NCBI GenBank assembly: GCA_023424235.1
Contig: JAFAEB010000392.1
Span: forward strand, 1-6,177
Source of the DNA: Bacillota bacterium
GTDB taxonomy: Bacteria > Bacillota > Clostridia > Lachnospirales > Lachnospiraceae
Direction of reading: 5' to 3'
Length of the DNA stretch: 6,177 nt
Positions within the stretch are counted from its first letter, which is position 1, and each line of letters starts with the position of its first letter. Both the position numbers and the translations under genes were made by a program. Shown here piece by piece: positions 5,780 through 6,177 of the stretch. The notes under the pieces were generated by a model. It worked only from the letters and a program-made list of their open reading frames with translations. It made no database searches and was not told the DNA's origin.

Positions 5780-6177
5780 ATGAAACAGAAATTAGCAATT
5801 ATAGTTATTCTACTTTTTATAGTTATATCCATTGCTGCATGTAGTAAAGAATCGGATAATCTACTTGATTCAACAGGTAATATAATAGAAACTCAAAATG
5901 AAGGGAAAATTATAGGAGAATCAGATACTATTGAGGAATCAAAAGATGAATTAGATGATGAATTAAAAGACGAAACAGAAGATGATGAATTAGAAGATAA
6001 ACAAGTAGTGAATGAAGAAGAAGCATCTGTAGAACCGGTTCGTGAGACTAATAATTCAGAGGATGGAGTAGCTGTTACGAATGAAGCAAATGAAGCAGAA
6101 GCATCCATAAATACAATCCGATTGGAAGCACCTCCATTTCAATATTATATCTCTGAGAAGGCAAAAGAGACTATCAC
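5780..6177 (+). CDS. Secreted lipoprotein with acidic linker, partial (runs off right edge)
   Basis: The start is certain: GAGGAGG at 5765-5771 lies 8 nt before ATG 5780, behind a near-consensus promoter. 132 complete codons are visible and no stop is reached. Residues 1-20 are a lipoprotein signal peptide (basic start, hydrophobic core 5-18) and the lipobox IAAC puts the lipidated cysteine at residue 21, so the protein is anchored on the outer face of the membrane. Residues 22-112 form a low-complexity linker, very rich in Asp and Glu; 17 of residues 51-80 are acidic. A folded domain seems to begin near TIRLEAPPFQYYISEKAKE (112-130). That onset vaguely recalls the pre-domain segment of secreted M15-type D-Ala-D-Ala carboxypeptidases in Clostridia, but too little is present to assign it. 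A minus-strand serine-rich open frame over 5893-6108 is the shadow of this acidic stretch. Confidence 0.9.
   Translation, partial: MKQKLAIIVILLFIVISIAACSKESDNLLDSTGNIIETQNEGKIIGESDTIEESKDELDDELKDETEDDELEDKQVVNEEEASVEPVRETNNSEDGVAVTNEANEAEASINTIRLEAPPFQYYISEKAKETI
5945..5992 (+). repeat. GATGAATTA micro-repeat inside the acidic linker
   Basis: GATGAATTA (Asp-Glu-Leu) occurs in frame three times, at 5945-5953, 5957-5965 and 5984-5992. The last two are part of identical 12-mers GATGATGAATTA (5954-5965 and 5981-5992). Such repeats can change linker length by slippage. Confidence 0.7.

Noticed and set aside
5893..6108. 71-residue serine-rich open frame on the - strand
   Set aside because: Its composition is the antisense of the GAA/GAT-rich acidic linker of the lipoprotein gene, and it lacks a start context.

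Overview
The window is AT-rich DNA (roughly one third G+C by eye) with AGGAG/GGAGG-type ribosome binding sites, TTGACA/TATAAT promoter elements and U-tailed hairpin terminators. It carries a DUF421-DUF4363 gene pair, which is typical of low-GC Gram-positives. Together these suggest an anaerobic member of the Bacillota, most likely class Clostridia and perhaps near Lachnospiraceae. This is inferred from style and gene families; no taxonomic marker is present.

Layout, left to right. (1) 11-715, +: a class I SAM-dependent methyltransferase whose true start may lie just outside the window. (2) 716-968: a non-coding spacer with a weak promoter candidate. (3) 969-2342, +: a complete MATE-family multidrug/cation antiporter. 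(4) 2485-2525: a long hairpin with T-runs on both sides, placed to stop transcription from both converging directions. (5) 2568-3634, -: a two-gene unit, DUF421 (YetF-like) membrane protein followed 5 nt later by a DUF4363 single-pass membrane protein. The DUF421 start should be 3634, not the further-upstream ATG at 3664. (6) 3635-3976: a 342-nt AT-rich divergent spacer with degenerate repeats and a perfect 18-bp palindrome. (7) 3977-5527, +: a MurE-type Mur ligase outside any dcw cell-division/cell-wall cluster, carrying the DNPR motif of meso-diaminopimelate-adding enzymes but several altered consensus motifs. It ends at a strong intrinsic terminator (5550-5600). (8) 5667-5694: a near-consensus sigma-A promoter driving (9) 5780 to the right edge, +: a secreted lipoprotein with a very acidic linker, cut off by the window end.

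The genes do not form one operon. The right half has an envelope theme: a peptidoglycan-precursor ligase, a lipoprotein and the DUF421/DUF4363 membrane pair. The left half (methyltransferase, MATE exporter) looks like ordinary accessory content. I see no rRNA, tRNA, CRISPR array, insertion sequence, phage gene or clear riboswitch. The most interesting item is the stand-alone, motif-divergent MurE; no clear-cut new system is visible.
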